The notes under the pieces were generated by a model. That model ran no database searches. It worked only from the letters and a program-made list of their open reading frames with translations, and had not been told where the DNA came from. Shown here one piece after another: positions 16,196 through 25,569 of a DNA stretch of 64,000 nt. The DNA is from Sphingomonas sp. Leaf343 (lineage in GTDB: Bacteria; Pseudomonadota; Alphaproteobacteria; Sphingomonadales; Sphingomonadaceae), in contig NZ_LMPG01000012.1 of the NCBI RefSeq assembly GCF_001423765.1, positions 1-64,000 of the forward strand. The letters are read 5' to 3'. The translations under genes and the position numbers were made by a program. Numbering within the stretch: position 1 is the stretch's first letter; each line of letters begins with the position of its first letter.

Positions 16196-17917
16196 ATGAT
16201 CCCCGAAAACCTGCCCCCGCTTCTCGCCGAGGCGCTTAGCGCGCGTGGCTACGAAACCCTCACCCCCGTTCAGGCTTCGGTCGTTGCCGACGATGCGAAG
16301 GGCCGCGATCTGCTCGTGTCCGCGCAGACCGGCTCCGGCAAGACGGTCGCCTTCGGCCTCGCGATGGCGGACGAGCTCATGCCGGACGGCACGCTCGATC
16401 GTCCCGCCGCGCCGCTCGCGCTGGTCATCGCCCCGACCCGCGAGCTCGCGCTTCAGGTCAGTCGCGAGCTGATGTGGCTCTACGCCTCTGCCGGTGCGCG
16501 CATCGCCACCTGCGTCGGCGGCATGGACGCCAGCCGCGAGCGGCGCTCGCTCAATCAGGGCGTGCACATCGTCGTCGGCACGCCCGGCCGCCTGCGCGAC
16601 CATCTGGAACGTGGCGCGCTGAACCTCGCCGCGCTGCGCGTCGCCGTCCTCGACGAGGCGGACGAGATGCTCGACATGGGCTTCCGCGAGGATCTGGAGC
16701 AATTGCTCGACGGCACGCCGGAGACGCGGCGGACATTGCTGTTCTCGGCGACGCTGCCGCGCCCGATCGTGGCGCTGGCCCGCACCTATCAACGGGATGC
16801 GCTGCGTATCTCGACGGTCGGTGAGGATCGCGGCCACGGCGACATCGAATATCAGGCAATGGCCGTGCCCCCGTCCGATATCGAGAATGCCGTCGTGAAC
16901 CTGCTGCGCCTGCACGAGGCGGAGACGGCGATGCTGTTCTGCGCCACGCGCGACAATGTCCGTCACCTCCACGCCAGCCTGCTGGAACGTGGCTTCGCCG
17001 CCGTCGCACTGTCGGGCGAGCATTCGCAGAACGAGCGTAACGCCGCGCTTCAGGCGTTGCGCGACCAGCGCGCCCGCGTCTGCGTGGCGACCGACGTCGC
17101 CGCGCGCGGCATCGATCTGCCCAGCCTGTCGCTGGTCGTTCATGTCGAACTGCCGCGCGATGCAGAGACGCTCCAGCACCGCTCGGGCCGTACCGGTCGT
17201 GCCGGTCGCAAGGGGACCGCGGTCCTGATCGTCCCCTATCCCAAGCGTCGCCGCGTCGACATGATGCTGCGCAGCGCCCGCATCGCGGTGACGTGGACGC
17301 CGGTGCCCAGTGCCGACGACATCCGCGCCGCCGATCGCGAGCGCCTGCTGACGCAACTCGCCGAGCCGGTGGAGCTGGACGAGGAGGACAACGCGCTCGG
17401 CCTGCGCCTGCTCGAACAGCGCGAGCCGCACGAGATCGCGGCGATGCTGGTGCGCCTGATGCGCAGCCGCCTGCCCTCGCCCGAGGAGATGCTCGAATCG
17501 TCCGAGCCCGATCGTGGTCAGCGCGGTGGCGACACCCGCACCGGCGAACATCGTCCCGGCTTCGACGATACCGTGTGGTTCAAGATGGACATCGGTCGCC
17601 GCCAGAACGCCGACCCACGCTGGCTGTTGCCGCTGATCTGCCGCCGTGGGCATGTCACCCGCGACGAGATCGGCGCGATTCGCATCGACCAGAACGAAAC
17701 CCGCGTGCAGATCCCGCGCGCGGTCGCGGCGAAGTTCGCGGCTTCGGTTGCGAAGACCGCCGGTCAGGGCAACGACGAGAGCGGCATCACGATCATTCCC
17801 GCCGATGGTCCGCCACCACAGGCTCCGCGTGGTGCAGGCGCGGGACCGCGTGGTCGCAAGCCCAACGGTCCGCGTCCGGCGAGCTATTCGGCCCGTCCGA
17901 CCCGACCGAAGCGTTGA
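16196..17917 (+). CDS. DEAD-box RNA helicase with DbpA-type RNA-binding domain
   Basis: A 573-residue helicase. Motif I AQTGSGKT (about 43-50), Ia PTRELALQ, Ib TPGRL, II DEAD, III SAT, V ARGID and VI HRSGRTGRAGR are all present. After an acidic linker, the segment VWFKMDIGRRQNADPRWLLP begins a DbpA/CsdA-type RNA recognition module, followed by a basic glycine/proline-rich tail (GPRGRKPNGPRPAS). It likely remodels rRNA or mRNA structure in ribosome assembly, cold response or decay. Whether it is the DeaD or DbpA orthologue is not decided by the sequence alone. Confidence 0.92.
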   Translation: MIPENLPPLLAEALSARGYETLTPVQASVVADDAKGRDLLVSAQTGSGKTVAFGLAMADELMPDGTLDRPAAPLALVIAPTRELALQVSRELMWLYASAGARIATCVGGMDASRERRSLNQGVHIVVGTPGRLRDHLERGALNLAALRVAVLDEADEMLDMGFREDLEQLLDGTPETRRTLLFSATLPRPIVALARTYQRDALRISTVGEDRGHGDIEYQAMAVPPSDIENAVVNLLRLHEAETAMLFCATRDNVRHLHASLLERGFAAVALSGEHSQNERNAALQALRDQRARVCVATDVAARGIDLPSLSLVVHVELPRDAETLQHRSGRTGRAGRKGTAVLIVPYPKRRRVDMMLRSARIAVTWTPVPSADDIRAADRERLLTQLAEPVELDEEDNALGLRLLEQREPHEIAAMLVRLMRSRLPSPEEMLESSEPDRGQRGGDTRTGEHRPGFDDTVWFKMDIGRRQNADPRWLLPLICRRGHVTRDEIGAIRIDQNETRVQIPRAVAAKFAASVAKTAGQGNDESGITIIPADGPPPQAPRGAGAGPRGRKPNGPRPASYSARPTRPKR

Positions 17918-17923
17918 GCCGTC

Positions 17924-17949
17924 ACCGGCCGGGCTTCGGCCCGGCCGGT
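17924..17949. terminator. bidirectional hairpin between helicase and fumarase genes
   Basis: A perfect 11-base stem accggccgggc / gcccggccggt with a ttcg tetraloop in the 40-base gap between two convergent genes. No clear T-run follows on either strand, so it may work as a weak or Rho-assisted terminator. Confidence 0.65.
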
Positions 17950-17957
17950 CGTTCCGG

Positions 17958-19478
17958 TCACGCCGGCGTCAGCAGCCCCTCGCGCGCGATCTTCTCTCGC
18001 CACACCAGCGGCGCGAGCTGGTGCACGTTCTGCCCCGCGCTATCGACCGCGACAGTCACCGGAAAGTCGCTGACCTCGAACTCGTAGATCGCCTCCATTC
18101 CCAGATCCTCGAAACCGACGACCTTGCTGCCCTTGATCGCCCGCGCGACGAGATAGGCCGCGCCGCCGACCGCCATCAGATAGGCCGACTTCGCCTCGGC
18201 GATCGCCTCGGTCGCCGCCGGGCCGCGCTCCGCCTTGCCGACCATCGCGAGCAGGCCCTGATCGAGCATCATGCGCGTGAACTTGTCCATCCGCGTCGCG
18301 GTGGTCGGGCCGGCGGGGCCGACCACTTCCTCGCCGACCGGATCGACCGGCCCGACATAATAAATGACGCGCCCCGCGAAATCCACCGGCAGCGACTCAC
18401 CACGCGCCAGCATGTCCGCGATCCGCTTGTGCGCCGCATCGCGCCCGGTCAGCATCTTGCCGTTGAGCAACAGCCGGTCGCCATGCTTCCACGTCGCCAC
18501 CACCTCTGGCGTCAGCGTGTCGAGGTCGACGCGGATCGCCGCCTTGTCCGGCGTCCAGTTCACCTGCGGCCAGTCGCTCAGCTTGGGTGCCTCCAGATAG
18601 ACCGGCCCGCTGCCGTCCAATGTGAAATGCGCATGCCGGGTCGCCGCGCAATTGGGGATCATCGCCACCGGCTTCGACGCGGCATGCGTCGGCCAGTCGA
18701 GAATCTTGACGTCGAGCACCGTCGACAGCCCGCCGAGCCCCTGCGCGCCGATGCCGAGCGCGTTCACCTTGTCCATCAGCTCGATGCGCAAAGCCTCGAT
18801 ATCGTTGCGCGGCCCGCGCGCCTTCAACTGCCCCATGTCGATTGCGCCCATCAGCGATTCCTTGGCGAGCAGCATCGCCTTTTCCGCCGTCCCGCCGATG
18901 CCGATGCCCAGCATGCCGGGCGGGCACCAGCCCGCGCCCATCTGCGGAATCATCTCCAGCACCCAGTCGACGATTGAATCGCTAGGGTTCATCATCTTGA
19001 ACTTGGACTTGTTCTCCGAGCCGCCGCCCTTCGCCGCGACGTCCACCGACACCTTCGATCCCGGCACCATCTCGACGTGCAGGACGCTCGGCGTATTGTC
19101 CTTCGTATTGCGGCGGGTGAAGGCGGGATCGGCCAGGATCGACGCGCGCAGCTTGTTCTCCGGGTGCAGATACGCGCGCCGCACACCCTCGTCGATCACC
19201 TCCTGCAGGCCGAGATTGCTCTCCAGCCGGCAATCCTGCCCCCATTTGACGAACACGGTGACGATGCCCGTGTCCTGACAGATCGGGCGATGCCCCTCCG
19301 CGCACATCCGGCTGTTGGTCAGGATCTGCGCGATCGCGTCCTTGGCCGCGGGCGACTGCTCCGCGTCATACGCCTCGCCGAGCGCGCGGATATAATCCAT
19401 CGGGTGATAGTAGCTGATGAACTGGAGCGCGTCGGCGACGCTCTCGATCAGGTCGGTTTCGCGGATCGTGACGGTCAT
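17958..19478 (-). CDS. fumA: fumarate hydratase, class I (4Fe-4S)
   Basis: A 506-residue iron-sulfur fumarase. Candidate cluster cysteines lie in GHRPICQDTG, GAGWCPPGML and PNCAATRHAHF, the expected arrangement for the class I hydro-lyases. The C-terminal half contains GPTTATRMDKF and the beta-domain motif TGRDAAHKR. It interconverts fumarate and malate in the TCA cycle. Alpha and beta regions are fused in one chain, as in E. coli FumA. ATG 19478 was chosen because conserved sequence starts at MTVTIRET; the frame upstream is low-complexity and antisense to the c-di-GMP gene. Confidence 0.93.
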   Translation of the reverse strand: MTVTIRETDLIESVADALQFISYYHPMDYIRALGEAYDAEQSPAAKDAIAQILTNSRMCAEGHRPICQDTGIVTVFVKWGQDCRLESNLGLQEVIDEGVRRAYLHPENKLRASILADPAFTRRNTKDNTPSVLHVEMVPGSKVSVDVAAKGGGSENKSKFKMMNPSDSIVDWVLEMIPQMGAGWCPPGMLGIGIGGTAEKAMLLAKESLMGAIDMGQLKARGPRNDIEALRIELMDKVNALGIGAQGLGGLSTVLDVKILDWPTHAASKPVAMIPNCAATRHAHFTLDGSGPVYLEAPKLSDWPQVNWTPDKAAIRVDLDTLTPEVVATWKHGDRLLLNGKMLTGRDAAHKRIADMLARGESLPVDFAGRVIYYVGPVDPVGEEVVGPAGPTTATRMDKFTRMMLDQGLLAMVGKAERGPAATEAIAEAKSAYLMAVGGAAYLVARAIKGSKVVGFEDLGMEAIYEFEVSDFPVTVAVDSAGQNVHQLAPLVWREKIAREGLLTPA

Positions 19479-19580
19479 GTCCCGCGCTTTAGCGGCACCG
19501 CGTCCGGCGATGCAATCGCCGCGCCGCGTTGCCGATGCGACGCAGCATCCTGTTAACGTCGCGCGTGGTAGCGCGGCGGG

Positions 19581-22181
19581 ATGTCGTCCGATCCCTTTTC
19601 CGACACCGTCCCCGTACCGTTCGCGGTGATGCTGGGCGTTGTCGAGGACGAACGGACCAGCCGTCGGGACGCCGCGCGGCTGGCGCTGGTGGCCGTGGCA
19701 TGGCCGGCGGCGCTCGCCGCGCTGATGGTCGCCGCGATCGTCCGGCTGGTCGCGGACGGGGCGAGCAGGAATACGGCGTTGGGGACGGCGTGGCTGATGG
19801 TCGGCACCGCCGCCGTCTTCGCCGTCGTCCGATTGGCGCGCACGATACCGCCGCATCGCCGCATCCGCGCCCTGACGTTCGCCGCCGCCGCGGTCGGCTC
19901 GGCGCTGCCTCCGCTGATATGGGATGGCGGCACGATGGCTGGGAACGACCGGATCGCCTGTCTGGTCGCGTTGATCGGCGCCGGCTGGCTGGCGGGCATC
20001 GTTCTCGCGCCCGTCCGCGTCGCCGCCCTCGGCTATGCCGGCGGCGCGGCCGTGGCGCTGGCGATCTGCGCCGGCGGTGGCTGGCCGGCGCTGTCGGCGG
20101 CGGCGCTGGTGGTCGTCGCCGGGGGGCTGACGCTGCGGCTGGTGCAGGCCGATCACGCTGCCGCCGTCGCCAACGATCTCGCCCATGGCGAGGGGCGCTT
20201 CGCCGCCAAGATGGTCGCCGAGTTCGAGGGCCAGGGCACCGGCTGGTTCTGGGAGGCCGATCGCACCGGCCGCGTCACATACCTGTCCGGCAAGGTCGCC
20301 GCGGAGATCGCCGCATTCGGCCCGCATCCGGTCGGGCGCGCGCTGACCGAGATCTTCCGCATGGACGCCGCCACGCCCGGTACGGAGCGGACGCTGGCGT
20401 TCCATCTGTCGTCGCGCACCTCGTTCAACGACTATTCGGTCTGCGCGGCCGGCGACCGGCGCGGCGCGCATTGGTGGTCGATCAGCGGCCGGCCGGTGCT
20501 GGACGATCTCGGCCGCTTCTCCGGCTTCATCGGCTCGGGCGTCGACCTGACCGAGAAACGCCGGTCGGAGGCGGAGATCACGCGGCTCGCCCTGTTCGAC
20601 GGGCTGACCGGCCTCGCCAATCGCCAGCGGATGCGCTTCTCGCTCGACAAGACGCTCGCGCCGCCGCCCGGCCAGCGCCGTCCGGCGGCGTTGTTCCTGA
20701 TGGACCTAGACCGGTTCAAGGCGGTGAACGACACGCTCGGCCATCAGGCGGGCGACGAATTGCTGAAACAGGTCGCGCAGCGGCTGCTGCGGGAGATCGG
20801 CGACAAGGGGCTGGTCGGCAGGCTCGGCGGCGACGAGTTCAAGGTGTTGCTGCCCGGCATCGATTCGCGGCCGGCGCTCGCGGAACTGGCGCGCGCGGTC
20901 ATCCTCGCGCTGTCGCAACCCTATTCGGTCGGCGGCACCTCCGTCACGATCGGCTGCTCGATCGGCGTCGCGCTCGCGCCCGACCACGGCGAGGACGCGG
21001 AGACGCTGGTCCGCAACGCCGATCTCGCATTGTATGCGGCCAAGGCCGACGGGCGTGGCGTCCATCGCTTCTATTCGCCCGACATGCTCGCGGGCGCCCG
21101 CAGCCGCCAGCAACTGGAGGACGACCTTCGCCAGGCGCTGGCCACCGGCGGGCTGCACATCGCCTATCAGCCTGTGGTCGATACCGGCGACGAGCGCATC
21201 GTCGGCTGCGAGGCGCTGGTCCGTTGGACGCATCCCGAACGCGGGCCGATCTCGCCGGCGGAATTCATCCCGGTCGCCGAGGAATGCGGTTTGATCGAGC
21301 AACTCGGCGAATGGGTGCTCCGCACCGCTTGCCTCGATGCGGCGGAATGGCCGGCGGACATCCGCGTCGCGGTCAACGTCTCGCCCATCCAGTTCGCCAG
21401 CGCGCAGCTTCCCGCGCTCGTCACCAGCGCCCTTGCCCGCTCCGGCCTCGCCCCGGCGCGACTGGAGCTGGAGATCACCGAGGGCGTCTTCCTCGACGAG
21501 ACGAGTTCGTCGGACCGCATGTTCCGCGCGCTGAAAGGTATCGGGGTCCGGCTGGCGCTGGACGATTTCGGGACCGGCTATTCGTCGCTCGGCTATCTCC
21601 GCACCGCGCCGTTCGACAAGATCAAGATCGACCAGAGCTTCGTGCGGGGGGCCGCCCAGCCGGGCAATCGCAACGCCGCAATCATCCGCGCGATCGTCAC
21701 GCTCGCGGACACGCTGGGAATGGAGACCACTGCCGAAGGGTGCGAGGTGCAGGACGAGGTCTGGCTGATGCGCGACCTGGGGTGCAGCCACATCCAGGGC
21801 TATGTCTACGGCCGCCCGATGCCGCCGGCGGACATTGCCATCCGGCTCGCTGCCGACAACGGCCGGACCGCGACATCCGGCTACCGCATCAGCCGCGCCC
21901 CCCGGACCCGCATGCTGCGCGCCGCCCGCATCGCGATCGACGGAGTCGAAGGCGACGTCCGTCTGCGTGACATCTCCGCGACGGGTGCGATGATCGACGG
22001 CATCGCGGTCGATGGCCCGCCTGGCGATCTCGACGTGCTGATCGAACTCGTGAAGGACAGGATGATCGCCGCCAAGCTGCGCTGGGCCGTGGACGGTCGT
22101 GCGGGCATCGAATTCCTCCACCCGATCGACGTCGACCTCGTCACCAACGCGCCGCCGCGGACGCTTCGCCGGACGGGATGA
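19581..22181 (+). CDS. membrane PAS-GGDEF-EAL-PilZ protein (c-di-GMP turnover)
   Basis: An 866-residue protein. Roughly five membrane helices occupy residues 33-190, a PAS-like domain about 205-325, a GGDEF domain 335-495 with intact GGDEF at 416-420, an EAL domain 510-755 with E544-A-L and DDFGTG at 661-666, and a PilZ-type domain about 768-860 with DISATG at 797-802. No RxxD inhibitory site precedes GGDEF. Both catalytic signatures look intact, so it could make and degrade cyclic di-GMP, with the PilZ domain as an internal sensor. The ATG at 19581 has only a weak ribosome-binding site (gcggcggg). Confidence 0.9.
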   Translation: MSSDPFSDTVPVPFAVMLGVVEDERTSRRDAARLALVAVAWPAALAALMVAAIVRLVADGASRNTALGTAWLMVGTAAVFAVVRLARTIPPHRRIRALTFAAAAVGSALPPLIWDGGTMAGNDRIACLVALIGAGWLAGIVLAPVRVAALGYAGGAAVALAICAGGGWPALSAAALVVVAGGLTLRLVQADHAAAVANDLAHGEGRFAAKMVAEFEGQGTGWFWEADRTGRVTYLSGKVAAEIAAFGPHPVGRALTEIFRMDAATPGTERTLAFHLSSRTSFNDYSVCAAGDRRGAHWWSISGRPVLDDLGRFSGFIGSGVDLTEKRRSEAEITRLALFDGLTGLANRQRMRFSLDKTLAPPPGQRRPAALFLMDLDRFKAVNDTLGHQAGDELLKQVAQRLLREIGDKGLVGRLGGDEFKVLLPGIDSRPALAELARAVILALSQPYSVGGTSVTIGCSIGVALAPDHGEDAETLVRNADLALYAAKADGRGVHRFYSPDMLAGARSRQQLEDDLRQALATGGLHIAYQPVVDTGDERIVGCEALVRWTHPERGPISPAEFIPVAEECGLIEQLGEWVLRTACLDAAEWPADIRVAVNVSPIQFASAQLPALVTSALARSGLAPARLELEITEGVFLDETSSSDRMFRALKGIGVRLALDDFGTGYSSLGYLRTAPFDKIKIDQSFVRGAAQPGNRNAAIIRAIVTLADTLGMETTAEGCEVQDEVWLMRDLGCSHIQGYVYGRPMPPADIAIRLAADNGRTATSGYRISRAPRTRMLRAARIAIDGVEGDVRLRDISATGAMIDGIAVDGPPGDLDVLIELVKDRMIAAKLRWAVDGRAGIEFLHPIDVDLVTNAPPRTLRRTG

Positions 22182-22319
22182 CGCCTGATCCGGAGCGGCG
22201 GCAGATAAGTTCCTCGAATCGTAAATTATTTTCGCACATTGCGATGAATTGTGGCCGGACAGGGTTAAGCCGATCGGGCCAACCTATGTCAGGAAAAAGC
22301 CGATCGCGTACAGCGCCTC

Positions 22320-23195
22320 ATGATCCAGACGGTTTTTCTCGCCGCACTCGTTGCGACGCCCGCCACCCTGCCCGCCCAACTTCGTGCCGCCCGGGCGGGT
22401 GACACGATCACCCTGCGCGAAGGTCGTTACGGAACCGTATTGGTCGTCAGGCGGCAGTTCGGTCGCCGGGTCCGCGTGGACGCGCGCAGCGCGGTCTTCA
22501 CGGGTATCACGATGCGCAACGTGACGGGGATGGAGTGGCTGGGCGGGACGATTATCGGCCCGCGGCTGCAGTCCTTCGGGGTATCCATCGTCGATTCGCG
22601 CGACATTCTGGTGTCGGGCATGCGGATCACCGGGCCGGCCGTCGGCGTCGCGATGGCGCGCTCGACCGATATCGATATCGTCGGCAACAGCTTCGACGGC
22701 GTCCGGTCCGACGGCGTCAATATCGCGATGTCGCAACGCGTCCGGATCACCGGCAACGCCTGCATCAACTTCAAGCCGATTCGCGCGATCTATTCGTCCG
22801 ACGGGCGGCTGCTCGTCGACGGCGACCATTCGGACTGTATCCAGGGCTGGTCGCGTCGCGGCTTCCGGCCGACCAGCGACATCACCATCACCGACAATGC
22901 CGCGGAGGGAGAGATGCAGGGCATCAGCTTCTTCGATCCCGGCCAGGGCGGCTATGACCGCATCACCGTCCGCAACAACGATCTCAATCTCCGCTACTGG
23001 AACGGCATCGTGATCTGGGAGGGGCGCAACTCGCTCGTCACCGGCAACCGCGTTCGCACCATTCCCGGTGCCCGTGCGCTCAACTGGCCATTCCAGTTGA
23101 TCGGCACCTGGATCTACACGACCGGGCGCAGCAATCGGGTGTGCGGCAACGTCGTCGAATCCTATCCGGACGGCGAAGGTACCGCGCGCTGCTGA
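22320..23195 (+). CDS. secreted right-handed parallel beta-helix protein
   Basis: A 291-residue protein with a short hydrophobic leader (MIQTVFLAALVATPAT) and then repeats of the parallel beta-helix type: SIVDSRDILVSGMRITG, GVAMARSTDIDIVGN, GVNIAMSQRVRITGN, DITITDNAAEG, DRITVRNNDLNLR and SLVTGNRVRTI. This pattern occurs in NosD-like, pectate-lyase-like and alginate epimerase-like proteins. No catalytic residues can be assigned, so the substrate, likely a polysaccharide, is unknown. It follows the c-di-GMP gene in the same direction with a 138-base gap. Confidence 0.75.
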   Translation: MIQTVFLAALVATPATLPAQLRAARAGDTITLREGRYGTVLVVRRQFGRRVRVDARSAVFTGITMRNVTGMEWLGGTIIGPRLQSFGVSIVDSRDILVSGMRITGPAVGVAMARSTDIDIVGNSFDGVRSDGVNIAMSQRVRITGNACINFKPIRAIYSSDGRLLVDGDHSDCIQGWSRRGFRPTSDITITDNAAEGEMQGISFFDPGQGGYDRITVRNNDLNLRYWNGIVIWEGRNSLVTGNRVRTIPGARALNWPFQLIGTWIYTTGRSNRVCGNVVESYPDGEGTARC

Positions 23196-23573
23196 GCCGG
23201 CGCGCGGCCGCACAGCCCCGTTTACGATCGATTAATTATTTTCGTTCGCGCTGCGTTCCCTTGCGGATCGGCGGCGCGGCGCAAATCCGCGCGTCGCGGC
23301 GATGCGGCATCGAACCGATGATGATGCGATCTGCGGTTTCGGCAAATCGGACTTGCCTCTCAGGCGGCTTTGCCACAATCTCTGGGGGTAAGCGACGGAT
23401 CGGGACCCTATAGCTGGTGTGATCGTTGATGGACCCGGGACGGCACGAATGCCCCCGGCGATATTGCGATGGCCGCGATGATCGCATTTTGTTCTCCACC
23501 GCCTGATGGCATGGGTGTAGGCTAAGTGCTTGCCGATTCGAACGAACCGGAAACGAACAGGAGTGGCGTGACG
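23196..23573. other. 378-base intergenic region upstream of nrdA
   Basis: No gene is supported here on either strand. The region contains an AT-rich patch (gattaattattttcg, about 23229-23243) that could belong to a promoter, and the LexA box at 23544-23558 at its right end. I looked for an NrdR box (consensus like acaCwAtATaTwGtgt) and found no convincing pair. Confidence 0.5.
23544..23558. promoter_or_regulatory. LexA box ahead of nrdA
   Basis: gaac-cggaaac-gaac is a perfect GAAC-N7-GAAC, the reverse complement of the GTTC-N7-GTTC operator known for alphaproteobacterial LexA. It lies 16-30 bases before the nrdA start codon, directly ahead of the gagg-like ribosome-binding site, a position where a bound repressor would block transcription. 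Confidence 0.7.
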
Positions 23574-25481
23574 ATGGATTTCAGCAATGACCGGGGCGCG
23601 GCGACCGACACCATCGAAGCGCCCGCCGCTGCCGGGGTCGCAGCGCCCAGGCCCGCCCCCGTCGCGCTCGACAGCAAGTCCGTCGCGCCGCAACCCTATG
23701 CGCTGGAGGTTGACCACAGCCGCGACGCGCTCCTGACCGATTTCGGCAAGGAGACGTTGAACGACCGCTATCTGCTGCCGGGCGAATCGTACCAGGACCT
23801 CTTCGTCCGCGTCGCATCCGCCTATGCCGACGATGTCGCGCATGCGCAGCGCATCTACGACTATATCTCGCGCCTCTGGTTCATGCCCGCGACGCCGGTG
23901 CTGTCGAACGGCGGCACCGGTCGTGGCCTGCCGATCAGCTGCTACCTCAATTCCGTGCCCGACAGCCTGAACGGCATCGTCGACACCTGGAACGAGAATG
24001 TCTGGCTGGCGTCGCGCGGCGGTGGCATCGGCACCTATTGGGGCAATGTCCGCGGCATCGGCGAGCCGGTCGGCCTGAACGGCAAGACCAGCGGCATCAT
24101 CCCGTTTGTCCGCGTGATGGATTCGCTGACCCTCGCGATTTCGCAGGGCTCGCTGCGTCGCGGTTCGGCCGCCTGCTATCTCGATATCTCGCACCCGGAG
24201 ATCGAGGAGTTCCTTGAAATCCGCAAGCCGTCGGGCGACTTCAATCGCAAGGCGCTGAACCTGCACCACGGCGTCCTGATCCCGGACGCCTTCATGGAAG
24301 CCGTTCGCGACGGCGCCGAGTGGATCCTGCGGTCGCCGAAGGACCAGTCGGAGCGCGGCAAGGTCGATGCCCGCGCCCTGTTCCAGAAGCTGGTCGAGAC
24401 CCGTCTCGCGACCGGTGAGCCGTATATCGTGTTCGCCGATCACGTGAATTCGACGATGCCCGCGCATCATCGCCAGCTCGGGCTGAAGGTCTCGACCTCC
24501 AACCTGTGTTCCGAGATCACGCTGCCCACCGGCAAGGATCATCTCGGTAACGATCGCACGGCGGTCTGCTGCCTGTCGTCGCTGAACCTCGAGACATGGG
24601 ATCAGTGGAAGGACGACAAGATGTTCGTGGAGGACGTCATGCGCTTCCTCGACAACGTCCTGCAGGATTATATCGACCGTCACGAGCCCGGCATGGAACG
24701 CGCCGCCTACAGCGCCGGTCGCGAGCGGTCGGTCGGGCTCGGCGTCATGGGCTTCCACTCCTTCCTTCAGGCGCGCGGCATCGCGTTCGAGGGGGCTATG
24801 GCCAAGTCGTGGAACCTGCGCATCTTCAAGCAGATCAACGCGCAGGTGAACGAGGCGTCGATGCAGCTCGCGGTCGAGCGTGGCCCCTGCCCCGATGCCG
24901 CCGATGTCGGCGTGATGGAGCGGTTCAGCTGCAAGATGGCGATCGCGCCGACCGCGTCGATCAGCATCATCTGCGGCGGCACCAGCGCCTGCATCGAACC
25001 GATCCCGGCCAACATCTACACCCACAAGACGCTGTCGGGCAGCTTCTCGGTCAAGAACCCGTATCTGGAAAAGCTGCTGAACGAGAAGTCGAAGAACACC
25101 GAGGCGGTGTGGAACTCGATGCTCGAAAACGGTGGCTCGGTGCAGCATCTCGACTTCCTCTCGCAGGAGGAAAAGGACTGCTACAAGACCAGCTTCGAGA
25201 TCGACCAGCGCTGGCTGCTCGAACTCGCCGGCGACCGCACGCCCTATATCGACCAGGCGCAGTCGCTGAACCTGTTCATCCCCGCCGATGTCGAGAAATG
25301 GGACCTGCTGATGCTCCACTTCCGCGCGTGGGAGCTGGGTATCAAGTCGCTCTATTACCTTCGCTCGAAATCGGTCCAGCGCGCTGGCTTCGCGGGCGGC
25401 GTCGAGGCGGACAACACCATCGCCAAGCCGAAGTTCGAGCTGGAAAGCACGGATTACGACGAGTGTCTGGCGTGTCAGTGA
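23574..25481 (+). CDS. nrdA: class I ribonucleoside-diphosphate reductase, alpha subunit
   Basis: A 635-residue large subunit. It contains ISCYLNSVPD, the thiyl-radical region STSNLCSEITLPT, AVCCLSSLNL, the finger-loop MAIAPTASISIICGGTSACIEP and a C-terminal CLACQ pair that relays reduction. It reduces ribonucleoside diphosphates to deoxyribonucleotides with NrdB at 26582. The N-terminus is short and shows no ATP-cone, so overall activity control by dATP through that domain appears absent. ATG 23574 lies 10 bases after ggag; an alternative GTG at 23568 exists. A LexA box stands just upstream. Confidence 0.93.
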   Translation: MDFSNDRGAATDTIEAPAAAGVAAPRPAPVALDSKSVAPQPYALEVDHSRDALLTDFGKETLNDRYLLPGESYQDLFVRVASAYADDVAHAQRIYDYISRLWFMPATPVLSNGGTGRGLPISCYLNSVPDSLNGIVDTWNENVWLASRGGGIGTYWGNVRGIGEPVGLNGKTSGIIPFVRVMDSLTLAISQGSLRRGSAACYLDISHPEIEEFLEIRKPSGDFNRKALNLHHGVLIPDAFMEAVRDGAEWILRSPKDQSERGKVDARALFQKLVETRLATGEPYIVFADHVNSTMPAHHRQLGLKVSTSNLCSEITLPTGKDHLGNDRTAVCCLSSLNLETWDQWKDDKMFVEDVMRFLDNVLQDYIDRHEPGMERAAYSAGRERSVGLGVMGFHSFLQARGIAFEGAMAKSWNLRIFKQINAQVNEASMQLAVERGPCPDAADVGVMERFSCKMAIAPTASISIICGGTSACIEPIPANIYTHKTLSGSFSVKNPYLEKLLNEKSKNTEAVWNSMLENGGSVQHLDFLSQEEKDCYKTSFEIDQRWLLELAGDRTPYIDQAQSLNLFIPADVEKWDLLMLHFRAWELGIKSLYYLRSKSVQRAGFAGGVEADNTIAKPKFELESTDYDECLACQ

Positions 25482-25504
25482 GGTGGATGGCGATCGCCCT
25501 CTAG

Positions 25505-25569
25505 CCCCCTCTCCCCTTGTGGGAGAGGGAGGGGCCCGCGTCGCGGAGCGGCGTGGGAGGGTGAGGGGG
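25505..25569. repeat. left arm of DUF559 cassette 2
   Basis: Outer palindrome ctccccttgtgggag, inner hairpin around ccgcgtcgcgg, then gtgggagggtgaggggg. The frame of the DUF559 gene is open through the whole arm back to a GTG at 25483, one base after the nrdA stop. Confidence 0.72.

Noticed and set aside
19479..20471. N-terminal extension of the fumarase frame
   Set aside because: It runs antisense through the c-di-GMP gene; conserved fumarase sequence starts at MTVTIRET (19478).
23196..23573. NrdR box upstream of nrdA
   Set aside because: No pair of 16-base palindromes close to the consensus was found; only the LexA box is convincing.
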